64,000 nucleotides of DNA. Origin: Nematopogon swammerdamellus (taxonomy: Eukaryota; Arthropoda; Insecta; Lepidoptera; Adelidae). The translations under genes and the position numbers were made by a program. The notes beneath the pieces are model-generated. The model was not told the origin of the DNA. It saw only the letters and a program-made list of their open reading frames with translations, and did no database searches. Shown piece by piece: positions 20,004 through 30,573 of the stretch; within the stretch, counting starts at the first letter, position 1, and each line of letters begins with the position of its first letter. Location of the stretch: NCBI GenBank assembly GCA_946902875.1, contig OX336355.1, positions 12,867,347-12,931,346 of the forward strand, given 5' to 3'.

Positions 20004-20138
20004 TAGTCTATACATATCTATTTTTTCTATACATATCATAAAATCGTAAATGCAAAAATGTCTATTTGTACGCGCATCTCGCAAAAACCACTGAACGGAA
20101 TTTGACGAAACTTTTTATAGTGACAGTGTATACCCCGG

Positions 20139-20405
20139 ATGAACATCAGTCAGTCAGTCAGTCAGTCAGCGTGTAAGCGTCCACTGCTGGACATACGCCT
20201 CTCCAATTTTCCTCCAGTTCTCCCGGCCTTCAGCGGTACGGAACCACTGCTTTCCGCCGACGTACTTGATGTCGTCGTCCCACCTGGCGGGTGGTCTTCC
20301 CACACTCCGTTTTCCTGTCCACGGCCGCCAGTGTAGGACACGGTTACTCCAGCGGTCGTCGTCTCTTCGGCTGACGTGCCCAGCCCATTGTCACTTGAGC
20401 TTAGC
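20139..20405 (-). pseudogene. RTE-type LINE polyprotein C-terminus
   Basis: Reading on the minus strand gives text around LHWRPWTGKRSVGRPPARW, then DDDIKYVGGKQWFRTAEG and finally GEAYVQQWTLTR with a stop. The WRPR-x-GKR-x-x-GRPP-x-RW-x-DD block and the VQQW ending are the C-terminus of RTE-type LINEs abundant in insects. The RT core is missing. The tail after the stop is a GACT-type tetranucleotide repeat, as expected for the 3' end. A small frameshift appears near the GR-W junction. Confidence 0.85.
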
Positions 20406-20645
20406 CATAACGGATGAACGGATCACGGATCTCGGATCGGATCACGGATGAACATAATAATAAAAAAATATAATAAATATCACGTATTCCAAAGTAAAGT
20501 TAAAAAACAATTTTAAATGTCATGTTGACAACGGAGAACTGCCATCTCGACGTGAGCTGGCCGGTGACAAATTGTTTGATAAATAAAAAAAAATAATTGA
20601 AAGTCGAAGTTATGTCGCTGTCATTGGTGCAATAAAATTTATATA

Positions 20646-21240
20646 TCTGTTGCCCGCGGCTTCGCTCGCGTGAAATTCGTATTTCAAAAAAAGAAAGTAA
20701 GTAACTTAAGGCGGGCCCGAAGGCGGATCTGCGCTCACGTAAACGATATTCTTTCTCGATGAAAGTAACTAAGGGCGAGGCGGAAGGCGGAGCTGAGTTC
20801 AGGAAGAAGAAAAACATTCTTGAAGAAAGTATGTAACTAAGGGCGAGGCCGAAAGCCGAGCTCTATTCTGGAAGACCATAAACCTTCTCGAAGAAAGTAA
20901 GTAACTATGGGCGAGGCCGCAGACCGAGCTGCGTTCAGGAAGAAGCTAAACCATCTTGAGAAAAGTAAGTAACTAAGGCGAGGCCGAAGGCCGAGCTACG
21001 TTCTGACAATTGAAAAACCATCTCGAAGAAAGCAATGAACTAAGGGCGAGGCCGAAGGCCGAGCTTCGTTCAGGAAGAAGCTAAACCATCTTGAAGAAAG
21101 TAAGTAACTAAGAGCGAGGCCGAAGGCCGTGCTCTATTCGGGAAGACCATAAACCATCTCGAAGAAAGCAAGTAACTAAGGGCGAGGTCGTAGGCCGAGC
21201 TGCGTTCAGGAAGAAGGTAAACCATCTTGAATAAAGTTAA
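20646..21240. repeat. repeat M, left arm with Helitron-like cap
   Basis: The cap CTGTTGCCCGCGGCTTCGCT then GAAATTCGTATTTCAAAA is followed by about eight diverged forward units with GAGGCCGAAGGCCGAGCT. It pairs with the inverted arm at 21.83-22.19 kb. A LINE fragment sits between the arms. Confidence 0.85.
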
Positions 21241-21289
21241 TTTATATTAAGATTGAGTTAATTTAATTTAAATTTTATTATAAAGTCCA

Positions 21290-21800
21290 CGCTTCTGACG
21301 GCAAATATACCGTGCATCCTAGAACCTCCCGGTTAATCCCGGCTGGATGGCAAGAGGCCCAATGCTATCACCTTAGTGCCATGGAATAAGGGTAGTTCTT
21401 TGATCTGGGACGCCACTTGTGTTCTCACATTGGCTCCACGTCACGTTAGGATATCTTCAAGAGCGGCTGGCGCGGCCGAGGCTGGGGTGGAGAGCGTCAA
21501 ACCAACAAATATAGAAATATAATTCAAGATTTCGATTTGTTGCGTTTGCGGTTGAAACCCTCGGTCCGTGGAGCAGTGAAGCCAAAAGAGGCTTGGGCCT
21601 CTGCTGGTTGACGCAACTGGTGTCCCGCCATCAAGGGCTTATGTACTTCATTCAAAGGGTAAGCCTTGCCATCCAGCAGGGTAATGCCGCAAGTGCTCTA
21701 AGAACATTTGAAAATACCCGTTTTGATAGTTATTTTAATGTTTGTTAGGTAGGTTTTAATCCTTTAGTTATTAATATTACTTTTTTATTTTTATGAAATA
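21290..21800 (+). pseudogene. RLE-type LINE endonuclease and C-terminus
   Basis: One plus-strand frame reads [16 protein letters not shown], then [16 protein letters not shown] and [14 protein letters not shown] before a stop. Further on, in another frame, SRHQGLMYFIQRVSLAIQQG then NAAS is visible. The family pattern is R-P-D, about 14 residues, D, followed by a TLAP block, and ends in a QR-x-S-AIQ-x-GNAAS tail. The catalytic Asp of RPD is Asn here, and stops and frameshifts break the frame, so it is dead. Related tails are at 7.5 kb and 39.9 kb on the minus strand. Confidence 0.75.
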
Positions 21801-21824
21801 AATCGATTGAGTAAACGATATTAT

Positions 21825-22190
21825 ATTCTATCGAAGAAAGGAAATCTTTAAGGGCGAGGCCCGAAGGCGGAAGAGGGTTTTTGGTTTACCTGAACGTAGC
21901 TCGGCCTTCGGCCTCGCACTTAGTTCCTTCCTTTCTTCCAGAAGGTTTATCGTCTTCCTGAACGCAGCTCGGCCTTCGGCCTCGCCCTTACTTACTTCCA
22001 TTATTTGAGAAAGGTTTATCGTTTACCTGAAAGCAGCTCGGCCTTCGGCCTCGCCCTTAGTTAGTTAATTTCTTTGAGAAGGTTTATCGATTACCTGAAC
22101 GCAGCTCGGCCTTCGCCCTCGCCCTTAGTTACTTACATTCTTCTTTGGAATACGAATTTCACGCGAGCGAAGCCGCGGGCAACAGCTAGT
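21825..22190. repeat. repeat M, right (inverted) arm with cap
   Basis: Four to five inverted units (GCAGCTCGGCCTTCGGCCTC) precede GGAATACGAATTTCACGCGA and GCGAAGCCGCGGGCAACAGC then TAG. It mirrors the left cap at 20.65 kb. The whole element is about 1.54 kb. Confidence 0.85.
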
Positions 22191-22229
22191 CAAAGAATAA
22201 AATTAAAATGACAATTTAATTTATGAGTG

Positions 22230-22663
22230 CTGTTATATGAACCGTTTCAAATAAACTGTGCCCGGTGTCACAGACAATAGCGATCGTGGACATTCCGATG
22301 TGTAAAGCATTTTCCGATATCCACTATGCGAACGCAACTGTGGTAAATGTGTAATCATTTGATATTAACCCCTGCAGGGTTTCGCTTGAAAGCGCACGGC
22401 AGAGCGCCGCCAAGTTCGAGGGAAAGAGCGATTGCAGAGCGCTCTATGCATCCTAATAAATAAAGCTAAGTTTCTATGGCCGCGTAACGTATGTCAATAT
22501 ATTAATCCTTATAATTCGAGAACTACTTCATGGATTTACATACAATTTTCACTGTTACTTATGTCACTTCTCAAGGTGGTTTAGGCATCACGCTACGTCA
22601 TCGGCGGCCTGAGCTGTGAGCAAAAAGTCACGCGAAGCGAAGCCGCGCGCGGGCAAAAGCTAG
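22230..22663 (+). mobile_element. Helitron-like 3' end, second family
   Basis: The plus strand ends GCGAAGCGAAGCCGCGCGCG then GGCAAAAGCTAG. Upstream are TAATTCGAGAACTACTTCAT and a body with GAAAGCGCACGGCAGAGCGC. The left boundary is uncertain. Confidence 0.5.
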
Positions 22664-24010
22664 TACCTACATAAACTAATTCGCTCTACTTTTTAGTCAA
22701 TATCTTACTAAGTACCAAATAAATATTTCGGCCTAATAATATGGTGTACTGTCATACGAAAGCTTGAAATTTCACGGATTTAGATACCTACCTCGAGTAG
22801 ATTTTAGTTTATTTGCCCTAGTACGAGTATATTGCAATTTTTTACACTGACTAACGGACTCACTCATTAAAACTTATATAAGTACATATATCACTATTTC
22901 AAACGTATATAAACATGATGAAATTTTATACAACTCTAGTGTTGGAACCGTAAACAAAGGGAACAATCTGAAAATCAAAACTTTCAACCCTTAAATTAAA
23001 AGAGGTTAACATTTTAATATTATTTTAATAGTGGTTGAAGACGTTGATCTTGGCGTGCCTTAGCTCCACATTAGATTTCACAACTTTTTACGACCAAGCA
23101 TATTTGAAATTGGAATATTTTTAAATAAATGTTTTTAATAACTCATTTATAATCCACCTCTCCCCCCTCTTCACCCACTCACACAAAAGCTTAATAAAAT
23201 GCAGACAAATGCACGCGCGCGGACGGAAGCAGGTCAAAGGGGGAAGGCTGGTGGCCTCTCGCCTCTCCCTAAAAACGATTATAAACTCATCGATTGACAT
23301 TTCAACAAACGGACGCGAATTATAGACATTCGCAAATTCAGCCCGTTGCGAATGATGAATCACGTCATAATATTAACTCGACAATATAGAGTTGAAAATA
23401 ATGCGATCTGTTGGAATCGTACCAATTTGGATTTATTTACTATACGTAATCAGTTTTGATGATTTACTAAGTTGAAGTTGTTTTTATGAATACATTGTAT
23501 TTACGAAGTTCCTAAGCTGATTGCATTATTAGGAGTTTTAAAAAACGTTAAGTGTGTTTACCTTACTTTATAATTAACTTAAGTAACTTATTTTATTTTT
23601 ATATTGGTACCAAGTGGTCTGACCTGGTTCTTCTGGTTCTTTATTATTCATGTTTATGCTGTAAATATTAATGCTCTTGTGAGCGGTAGTATGGGTTCAT
23701 TATTTGTAAGTTACTATAATATAATACCTTATAAGGTACTAACAAAATATTGTGACTTCCGAAGTTTGTTTGTCAATTCTTCTTCGCATTAAATTTAGAA
23801 CTGGCGGAATTTTCGACATATTTTCCAAACGTACGTCCCTACCTATGGATGAAATTATACAATAAACAATAAACATTATTAGGAGTTTTATAAAACGTTA
23901 AATATGTTTACGTTACGTCATAATTTTATTATTTATAATTTTTAATATAATCATATTAATTAATTAACATTTAATTAACACTTATTTTAATTTTATGTTA
24001 GTACTAAGCA
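22664..24010. other. AT-rich stretch with a LINE 3' UTR-like repeat
   Basis: No gene is supported. At 23.60-23.88 kb lies a repeat that appears inverted at 47.94-48.18 kb (TTATTCATGTTTATGCTGTA, CTCTTGTGAGCGGTAGTA, AATTCTTCTTCGC) and ends AATAAACAATAAACATT, so it is probably a LINE 3' UTR. A minus-strand frame at 23.12-23.36 kb has no recognisable motif. Confidence 0.45.
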
Positions 24011-24014
24011 TGTA

Positions 24015-24150
24015 CCAGCTTTACATTTCTACATTAGATAAATGCAAAGCCGAAAATTAGACAAAATACATCCCAACCAGGATTCAAACCTGGAACTCTG
24101 ACTCTGAGCCGCCAGTGCGGTACCATTTCGCCATCGGGTCGATGACGTGT
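24015..24150 (-). repeat. tRNA-derived SINE head
   Basis: The minus strand reads GACCCGATGGCGAAATGGTA, then GGCGGCTCAGAGTCAGAG and CCAGGTTTGAATCCTGG. A and B boxes are both recognisable. The arms do not form a complete cloverleaf, so I call it a SINE rather than a tRNA gene. It is related to the element at 16.2-16.4 kb. Confidence 0.6.
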
Positions 24151-24194
24151 TCTCTCTCAATTTTGAATAGTTTCATCTTCTTTTAATCGTCGAT

Positions 24195-24510
24195 ACATAA
24201 TACATACATACATACCACACGCTGTATCCCGACAATCGGGGTAAGCAGAGCAATCGGTGTTGTGCTGCAAGGACTCTTGTAAATTACAGCACAACATCGA
24301 TTCGGACAAGATAACATACAAGCAGCAAGTAAGGCACTAAGGCCCACCTGCTGCATGACCCGGTGGAAGGACCGTGCTAAGGTGAGAGATGGTTATCCTG
24401 TCGCCCTTTAACACGGCATCTTGTCCTTATTCCTTAATCGCCTTTTACAACATGCACGGGGAGAGGTGCAGTGGGGCTATTATTTTTAAGTACCGACCCC
24501 ACACGGTATA
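24195..24510 (-). repeat. repeat B, full-length copy
   Basis: The (TATG)n tail lies at the left. Then come the GTGTGGTATGTATG-type end, the CCCCGATTGTCGGG hairpin, the stem ATCGGTGTTGTGCTG paired with CAGCACAACATCGAT, the TGCATGACCCGGTGGAAGGA box, GACAGGATAACCATCTCTCA (minus), the CGCCTTTTACAACATGCACG box and the ACCCCACACGGTA end. Confidence 0.85.
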
Positions 24511-25301
24511 CTTAATCGACTATGTGCCTGTAATATTCTTTTCGTTACATCTACAGAAGAAACGGATTTAACAATTATTTTTAGTCCTTATGTGCACGCA
24601 CGACGACGAGTACCTATCGGATTTGGTCAAGATGGTGCCTAGGCAGAAGAGAATGACCCGGTGGAAGGACCGTGCTAAGGTGAGAGATGGTTATCCTGTC
24701 GCCCTTTAGCACGGCATCTCGTCCTTAAGTCGCCTTTTACGACATGCACGGGGAGAGACACAGTGGCGCTATTCTTTTTAAGTACCGACCCCACACGGTA
24801 TACTTAATCGATTATGTGCCTGTAAAATTATTTTCGTTACATCTACAAAAGAAACGGATTTAAGGTGGAAATAAGACTCAAACCGTGCAATGCCGATGTA
24901 AATAGGTGCGAGATTCATTCTACTCGTGCGGTGGCTGATACGAAAATATTATCTATATTTCTATGAGGGTCTTGTATTGAAACAATTTATGCTTCTCAAG
25001 ATAATTTAACTTGAATGTACAATTTTCGTACATTTCGTAATTTTTTGGAGATTTATTTAACACCTTTTCAAAGTAGTAAAATATAATTGTTTTCGCTACG
25101 TTTGAAGTTACGTTAAGATCAATACATAACATATATTTTTTACAGATTTTTTATCTTTACCAATAGATCAATAATTTCGTTTAAAGTTGACCTTTTGACC
25201 CTTATTCCCGCCATAACAATTCTTTTTAGTGCTTATGTGCACGCACGACGACGAGTACATATCGGATTTGGTCAAGACGGTCGGTGCCTAGGCAGAAGAG
25301 C
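24354..25301. repeat. tandem duplication of part of repeat B and flank, second copy split
   Basis: The segment from ATGACCCGGTGGAAGGACCG (24354) through CGGTGCCTAGGCAGAAGAG-type sequence (about 24650) is repeated directly from 24652. In the second copy the text after AACGGATTTA is interrupted by about 354 bp (24863-25216) before resuming at AACAATTCTTTTTAGTGCTT. The extra segment is either an insertion or sequence lost from the first copy. Confidence 0.85.
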
Positions 25302-25544
25302 AGTTGCACGTCATTCGCATGCAAATTATATGTAGCATTCGTCATTCGGATTAAATTATACAATAAACAATATCACATAAGATACGAACCAACACAAGCA
25401 AACACTTTTGTAAATGTAGACTAAGTGGAAGTAAAAAAAGTATTCAGCGAAGTTTCTTGCCAGTTCTTCTTCGCAGCTGTGATAATCGAACTGGCAAAAT
25501 GCTAAGTGCTAAATTTTTAATGTGGTGTGTGCTGTAATGTGGTG

Positions 25545-25620
25545 GCATGCCTTGGGAGAGGCCTATGTCCAGCAGTGGACCGATACAGGCTGATGATGAT
25601 GATGATGATGATGATGAAAT
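25545..25620 (+). pseudogene. RTE-type LINE extreme 3' end
   Basis: The plus-strand frame reads WHALGEAYVQQWTDTG then stop, followed by a (TGA)n tail. This is the same VQQW ending as at 20.15 kb but with a different simple-repeat tail. Confidence 0.75.
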
Positions 25621-25725
25621 TTTTAATGTTGAAATATGACGAATCCGAGTGCAGTGTACTGTCTATGGATGATGAATAAAGAATAAACATGACGTCTGCC
25701 TGTTTAAAGAAGAAAACAATTTATT

Positions 25726-25907
25726 AAAAAAACATTGAACAGACTTGCCTAAAAAGTATTAAATAATATTTTGATCTTGAGCAGAAGGCGGTACAATAGC
25801 ACAAAAGGGTCCATCTATAAATTTTCATGTGTGATTTTGAACCACATTCTACTCAAGATCAAAATATTATTTAATACTTTTTAGGCAAGTCTGTTCAATG
25901 TTTTTTT
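25726..25907. mobile_element. foldback with perfect 56-bp arms
   Basis: 25726-25781 and 25852-25907 are exact inverted copies (AACATTGAACAGACTTGCCT at one end, TATTTTGATCTTGAG at the loop side). The 70-base loop contains GAAGGCGGTACAATAGC, similar to the GAAGGCGGTGCTAAAGC of the foldback at 37.3 kb. It could be a MITE or a source of hairpin RNA. Confidence 0.95.
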
Positions 25908-26159
25908 AAAACAGATTTTTTTTTTCACTATTTTTAGTAATAAGTATCACATAATATCGTTGACGGGAAGTAGGTGATTGGAAAAATTCCTTAGTGTGAA
26001 AGTATTCATACCTTAATTTCCCAACATTAGGGGTGATATTCTTTCAAAAAAATTATGAAAGGACCATCCCTGAGATATATCCTACTCATGAAAAAAATAA
26101 TCATCAAAATCCGTTTAGAACTGGCGGAGAAATCGAGTAATATACACACACAAAAAATA

Positions 26160-26487
26160 TACCGTGTGGGGTCGGTACTTAAAAAGAATATCCCCACTGC
26201 ATCTCTCCCCATGCATGTCGTAAAAGGCGACTAAGGGATAAGGACAAGATGCCGTGCTAAAGGGCGACAGGCTCGCCACCTCTCACCTTGGCACGGTACT
26301 TCCACTGAGTCATGCAGCAGGTGGGTCTTCGTGCCTTACTTGCTGCTTGATCGATTGAATCTTGTTCGAATACTTTGCGAAACGTGGTGGTCGGTGTTGT
26401 GCTGTAATTGACCAGAGTTCTTGCAGCACAACACCGATTACTCTGCTTACCCCGATTGTCGGGATTCAGCGTGTGTGATATGTATGT
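26160..26487 (+). repeat. repeat B, full-length plus-strand copy
   Basis: This starts ACCGTGTGGGGTCGGTACTT, runs through GGCGACTAAGGGATAAGGAC, CACCTTGGCACGG and the stem GTCGGTGTTGTGCTG...CAGCACAACACCGA, and ends CAGCGTGTGTGATATGTATG. Confidence 0.9.
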
Positions 26488-27425
26488 ACAAAAAATATAT
26501 ACAGACGAATTGAGAACCTCCTCCTTTTTGGAAGGCGGTTGAAAACATTATTAAATCCAAAGAAATTGACTTATTTCACAACTTTAATAATCATGCGCAT
26601 ACTGTAAGAAATATCTATAGAGCTGCGTCCTTCGTGTTTGCCGAAAGCCCTTAGTAAATAAATAAATTAACTTTTTTTGCCTTTTCAAAAGTTGCTCAAA
26701 ATCATATGCCGAATCTGGCAAGTGCGCGACGAACATGCATTGCATTCCATTAAAACTGTTCTTTAAAATTCTTGCTGTTAACATTTGACATACTAAAATT
26801 TAAGTAGAAAATGTTTATTTTTCCCAAATTTAATCCTCTAGATTTCCAAGTAAACTTCAAGGTCAATTTATCGAAAACAGACTAATCGGATTACCGGCTC
26901 GTGATCACGCTCATACAGAATGCGACATGGAGCTTAATAACTAGAAGGCGCCAACTTGTCGAGGAGGTGCAAGAATAGAGCACAAAGCATTGATTTTATA
27001 GGGGGAGTCAGATGTACCGTCAGCGATGTTTTAAAGGTAACATGAAATTAGTCTTCAATTATGTCCTAAGATGGCGCCAGGAGTATCGAATTTGAATTAA
27101 ATAATTATTATATTTTTAAATCTGCTAATTATAGAACGATGCTAAGTGGGAACAGCATAGTTAAATTTAAAGATTATTTTATATTAAGTAGAAATTTCAA
27201 AATAGTGTATTTTAAGGTTTTCATAATTTTTCCAATAAATATTTTCATGTTTTGTCAGTCAGTGAGCTTGGCGGATAAAATGTATAATTTCGCCGCTTCT
27301 GCATCATAGATGTCAGACCAAAGTTAAGTTGTCCTATTTGTCTATAGATGGCATGCCTATTTCTTATTATATTGAATAGTTGCCAAATACCCACCAACCA
27401 AACCTGCGTGCAATTCAAATACGCG
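26488..27425. other. no recognisable gene
   Basis: Contains GACGAATTGAGAACCTCCTC next to GGAAGGCGGTTGAAAA at about 26.50 kb, which I recall as a common Lepidoptera repeat end. The rest shows nothing that I can support. Confidence 0.4.
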
Positions 27426-27670
27426 CGTGCGGTTAGGATAAAGTGGAGATACCTTCTTTAAAATTATATTTTTTTACCTCACCACCTTTGAAAACGGAAA
27501 CAAACACGGTGGATTCCCAAAAGAATTATTTTATAATAATATATTTTTATTGTTTTAATATATTAGATGGAAATTTGAAAAGCTAGAATAAATTCAACAA
27601 AATACCAGAACCCCTAAACATTATTTTTATTTATAGATTTCTTTTTGTGTTTTCTTTGTTTTTGACGTGA
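27425..27670 (+). repeat. dispersed segment, copy 1
   Basis: TTCTTTAAAATTATATTTTT, ACCACCTTTGAAAACGG, GATTCCCAAAAGAATT, TTAGATGGAAATTTGAAAAG and ACAAAATACCAGAACCC are found in the same order at 28.98-29.20 kb with roughly 10-15% difference. Confidence 0.85.
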
Positions 27671-27723
27671 ATTTGATGAAACGTCTTTAGCCTGCTGCCG
27701 AATGTATTTTACAAAAAGTTGCG

Positions 27724-27821
27724 TCACGAAAATTATTTGGTTTCATAAGGGGCACTATCACTTGAGGCACTGCCATAGGCCCCGCTTAGTGTTCCTTATG
27801 AAACCAAATCACGAAAATTAT
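27724..27821. mobile_element. small hairpin insertion flanked by 13-bp direct repeats
   Basis: Arms 27735-27757 and 27787-27809 pair at 21 of 23 positions (ATTTGGTTTCATAAGG). TCACGAAAATTAT occurs at both outer sides, overlapping the tips. The loop is 29 bases. Confidence 0.8.
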
Positions 27822-28200
27822 GTACTTTTGGCGACTTAGATCTCAAAAACTATAACAGTTATAGGAAGGTGAGGCATATCGTCCTAAAGGTAGTTCTTCC
27901 GACTTGCTAGGACGACATACCCGAGAGTCGCATATCAAGCCCTTCTATTTATGGCACTTAGAAAAAAGGCTTCGAAAATCAATAAATGCTTATAACTCCT
28001 GAACTACTGGTCAGATCGACTTGCAATTTGTTTCTTTTCGTAGAAAAAAAATGCTATTTTTGAAATAGTTGTTTTTTTTCAAAATCGGTTCAGCCGTTTC
28101 AGAATAAAAAAGGAAAAAGGAAAGAAGGCATATCTCGGAAACTACTGATCCACGACTACTCATCCGCTGCAGGAAATGATAGGCCTCGATAGGATTTATT
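27822..28200. other. no recognisable gene
   Basis: AT-rich sequence with AAAATCGGTTCAGCCGTTTC, a word common to several dispersed repeats. Nothing else is supported. Confidence 0.4.
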
Positions 28201-28202
28201 TT

Positions 28203-28313
28203 TTAAGGGAAGCACTGACGTGCCACCAAGTTCACCCGGTGTTATGGGCTGACATCATGGATGTTGTAGGTGATGTAGCCAACCGTGTCAGTTTCAATAA
28301 AAAAAAAAATCAG
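28203..28313 (+). repeat. SINE-A tail copy
   Basis: GGGAAGCACTGACGTGCCAC through GATGTTGTAGGTGATGTAGC to TCAGTTTCAATAAAAAAAAA. This is the 3' third only. Confidence 0.85.
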
Positions 28314-28369
28314 TCGAATTCTCAACTTCGAAATTTTGGACGATCACAATACTTCCTTTCTCCTTACAG

Positions 28370-28645
28370 TCGCTCGAAAGTAAAAAGCCACCTCCATAGT
28401 TTTTAACCGTTGCGGCAATTTATCGATCGACGCGCGACGTTCGCTTGTTTTGGAACACGCAAATGTTTGCGTGGAGCGTGCAGGCAAGCGATACGGGTTA
28501 CTGCGCGTGGAAAAAGGATGACACAATATCGCTGCGATCTCTTGAGACGGTCGGTTCTGTATTCACGCGATACGCACACTACCATAATCGCGGTGTCTCG
28601 TTTTAGTAATAGTTGAAGTATGAAGTACGGAGTCCAGGCACCGAA
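28370..28645 (+). repeat. dispersed segment, copy 1 of a pair
   Basis: AGTAAAAAGCCACCTCCATA through GGAACACGCAAATGTTTGCG, GGAGCGTGCAGGCAAGCGAT and GAAGTATGAAGTACGGAGTC is repeated at 30.887-31.155 kb with small differences. Overlapping frames on both strands are chance. Confidence 0.9.
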
Positions 28646-28984
28646 TTAAAAAAAGTTGAGTCCAGATTTTTTCCATCTATGATGCTGCTGGTGGTGTTAT
28701 ACCCTTCGATCATAAAAAATATTAAGATTCCGCATGTCAGGGCGATTCGTGCCCCACCAAAAATACGTGCAATTCAAATATTACGTGCATCGCCCGCTCA
28801 TTCTGCCATCGACCGCCAGCGCGAGAGCACTTGCTTCAGCGTCTTCAATATTACACAAATGCCGGCTTCAGGCCTCTGCGTAGTATACGAGAGCATCTGG
28901 CATTATATTTCAAGAGTGAAAATCCCTTCAAATACAATGTTTTATAAGAAAAAGTAAAAATTTTCACTTCATACATTTAATGTG

Positions 28985-29205
28985 TTTGGATTAAGTGGAG
29001 ATGGCTTCTTTAAAATTAAATTTTTTTACGTCACCACCTTTGAAAACGGTAACACTGGATTCCCAAAAGAATTCTTTTTTATTATATATATTTTACTATA
29101 TTAGATGGCAATTTTAAAAGCTACAATAAAATCAACAAAATACCAGAACCCTTACATGATTTTTATTTACAGATTTTTGCTTGTGTTTTCTTTGTGTTTT
29201 TTTTT
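28985..29205 (+). repeat. dispersed segment, copy 2
   Basis: Second copy of the 27.43-27.67 kb segment. It is immediately followed by a minus-strand LINE end. Confidence 0.85.
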
Positions 29206-29600
29206 ATTGAAAGCGCGACCTGTGGCGCCGAGGCACCCATGAGATGTCAAAGGACGCCCATGGACATTTGGTCGTATGCGGGGGTTGCGAATGCCATGCC
29301 GGCCCGACAGGTGCCTGTTCATGCCCCTCTTGAAGGACCCGAGACTGTACTTGGGAGGAAATATATAGACAGGAGAGCGTCCCAGAGTTTACCGGTTCTA
29401 TAGAGGAAAAATCTGCAGAAGAGGTTGGTACGCATCCACGGTAAGTCCAGCGTGTGGGAATGCAATCCTTTTTAACAAATTCCTCTTTTCAAACAATTTC
29501 CCTTTTAAAAGCTGATATTTGGCAGAGCCATCCCACAGGTGCAAGCAGTACTCCAAGCATGACCTGATCTGCGATTTGTGCAAAAGGACTTAGGTGCACA
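29195..29600 (-). pseudogene. Jockey/CR1-like LINE C-terminus, longest copy
   Basis: On the minus strand a frame reads HKSQIRSCLEYCLHLWDGSA then KYQL, the conserved region upstream of the terminal W-x-x-LP block in this LINE group. After a frameshift the 3' part carries the GGCATGGCATTCG box and the GCGCCACAGGTCGCGCTTTC 3' box. It is truncated and broken by frameshifts, with an internal loss between the two blocks. Confidence 0.8.
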
Positions 29601-29900
29601 AGAAATTTACGTGTTTCTTTCTTGGTTGGTTCTTGTTTGATTCTTACAGATTTTGAATAACATATTTATTTGCTTTATGAAACGTATATGACAAGTGGTT
29701 CAAAAAAGTTAACATCAAAGGGAGGAATACGAAAATATTAAAACTGGTCTCGTTTAAATAGTTAGTGAGAAATTATTATTTAGGTTGACTGCAAAATTAA
29801 GTTTGTTTGTAATATATTTATGTATCAAAAAGGTGATGAGTGGAGGTGAGAAATGTTTTTCTTTTTATAACCAGTTTGGTGGTTCAAAAAAAATTATCAA
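29601..29900. other. no recognisable feature
   Basis: AT-rich. Nothing is supported. Confidence 0.35.
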
Positions 29901-29953
29901 GGTTAATTTATAGAAGATGCGTCACTACGCTCCGCATCTTCTATAAATTAACC
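29901..29953. repeat. perfect 21-bp hairpin
   Basis: GGTTAATTTATAGAAGATGC plus G is exactly complementary to 29933-29953 around an 11-base loop. Confidence 0.95.
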
Positions 29954-30572
29954 GTAACCTAATAGGGACCATGTCGAGGCAGCCCGTGTCGTTTGTGCAT
30001 ACATGTCTATTCAAAATCAATGTTTTTGTAGTTAAAAAAAGTAAAGTTTTAATTTTGCATGAAAGATTAAAAATTAAAAGTTGTATGGAAACCTGTTTCT
30101 TCTTTTAAGTAAACTAAATAAACTACGCGTCCGGCAAAACATTATTTCACTAAAATTTATTTTTTAACTTCAGTCTACACAATAAGCTTACTAGCAATTT
30201 GCTAGCAAACTTCCCCACTTCAAAGCCACGCCCCCGTCGTATTTGTGCGGAACCCTCGGTTTGTGGGTTGGTCAACTTGGTCTGTGTTTTTAATGTTAGT
30301 AACATATTGGCTTTATTTCTAGTAGACACTTCACACTATTAAAGCTAAAATTTTGATATTCCTGTCATTATTGTCATTTTGAGAAAGAAAGACAGGAGAT
30401 GAACGAATGATTTAATAATCTTAATTTAAGCACGTCTGTCAAATTTTAGGTGATTTTAGTTGCAAGTGATATAAGACACGTCTAAAGTCGACATAAATTG
30501 ACAAATGCGTTTGAAATTTTTATAAAATAATTCACTCATCATCCATAGGTTTTCTTTCACAAATAAATGTAA
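29954..30572. other. no recognisable feature
   Basis: AT-rich. No gene or named repeat is supported. Confidence 0.35.
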
Positions 30573-30573
30573 A

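Noticed and set aside
24060..24135. Possible tRNA gene on the minus strand
   Set aside because: No acceptor pairing and no proper anticodon arm. Related SINE copies exist nearby.
28410..28957. Overlapping frames of 60-114 codons as host exons
   Set aside because: The first part is a dispersed segment repeated at 30.9 kb, both strands are open, and no domain or splice pattern is visible.
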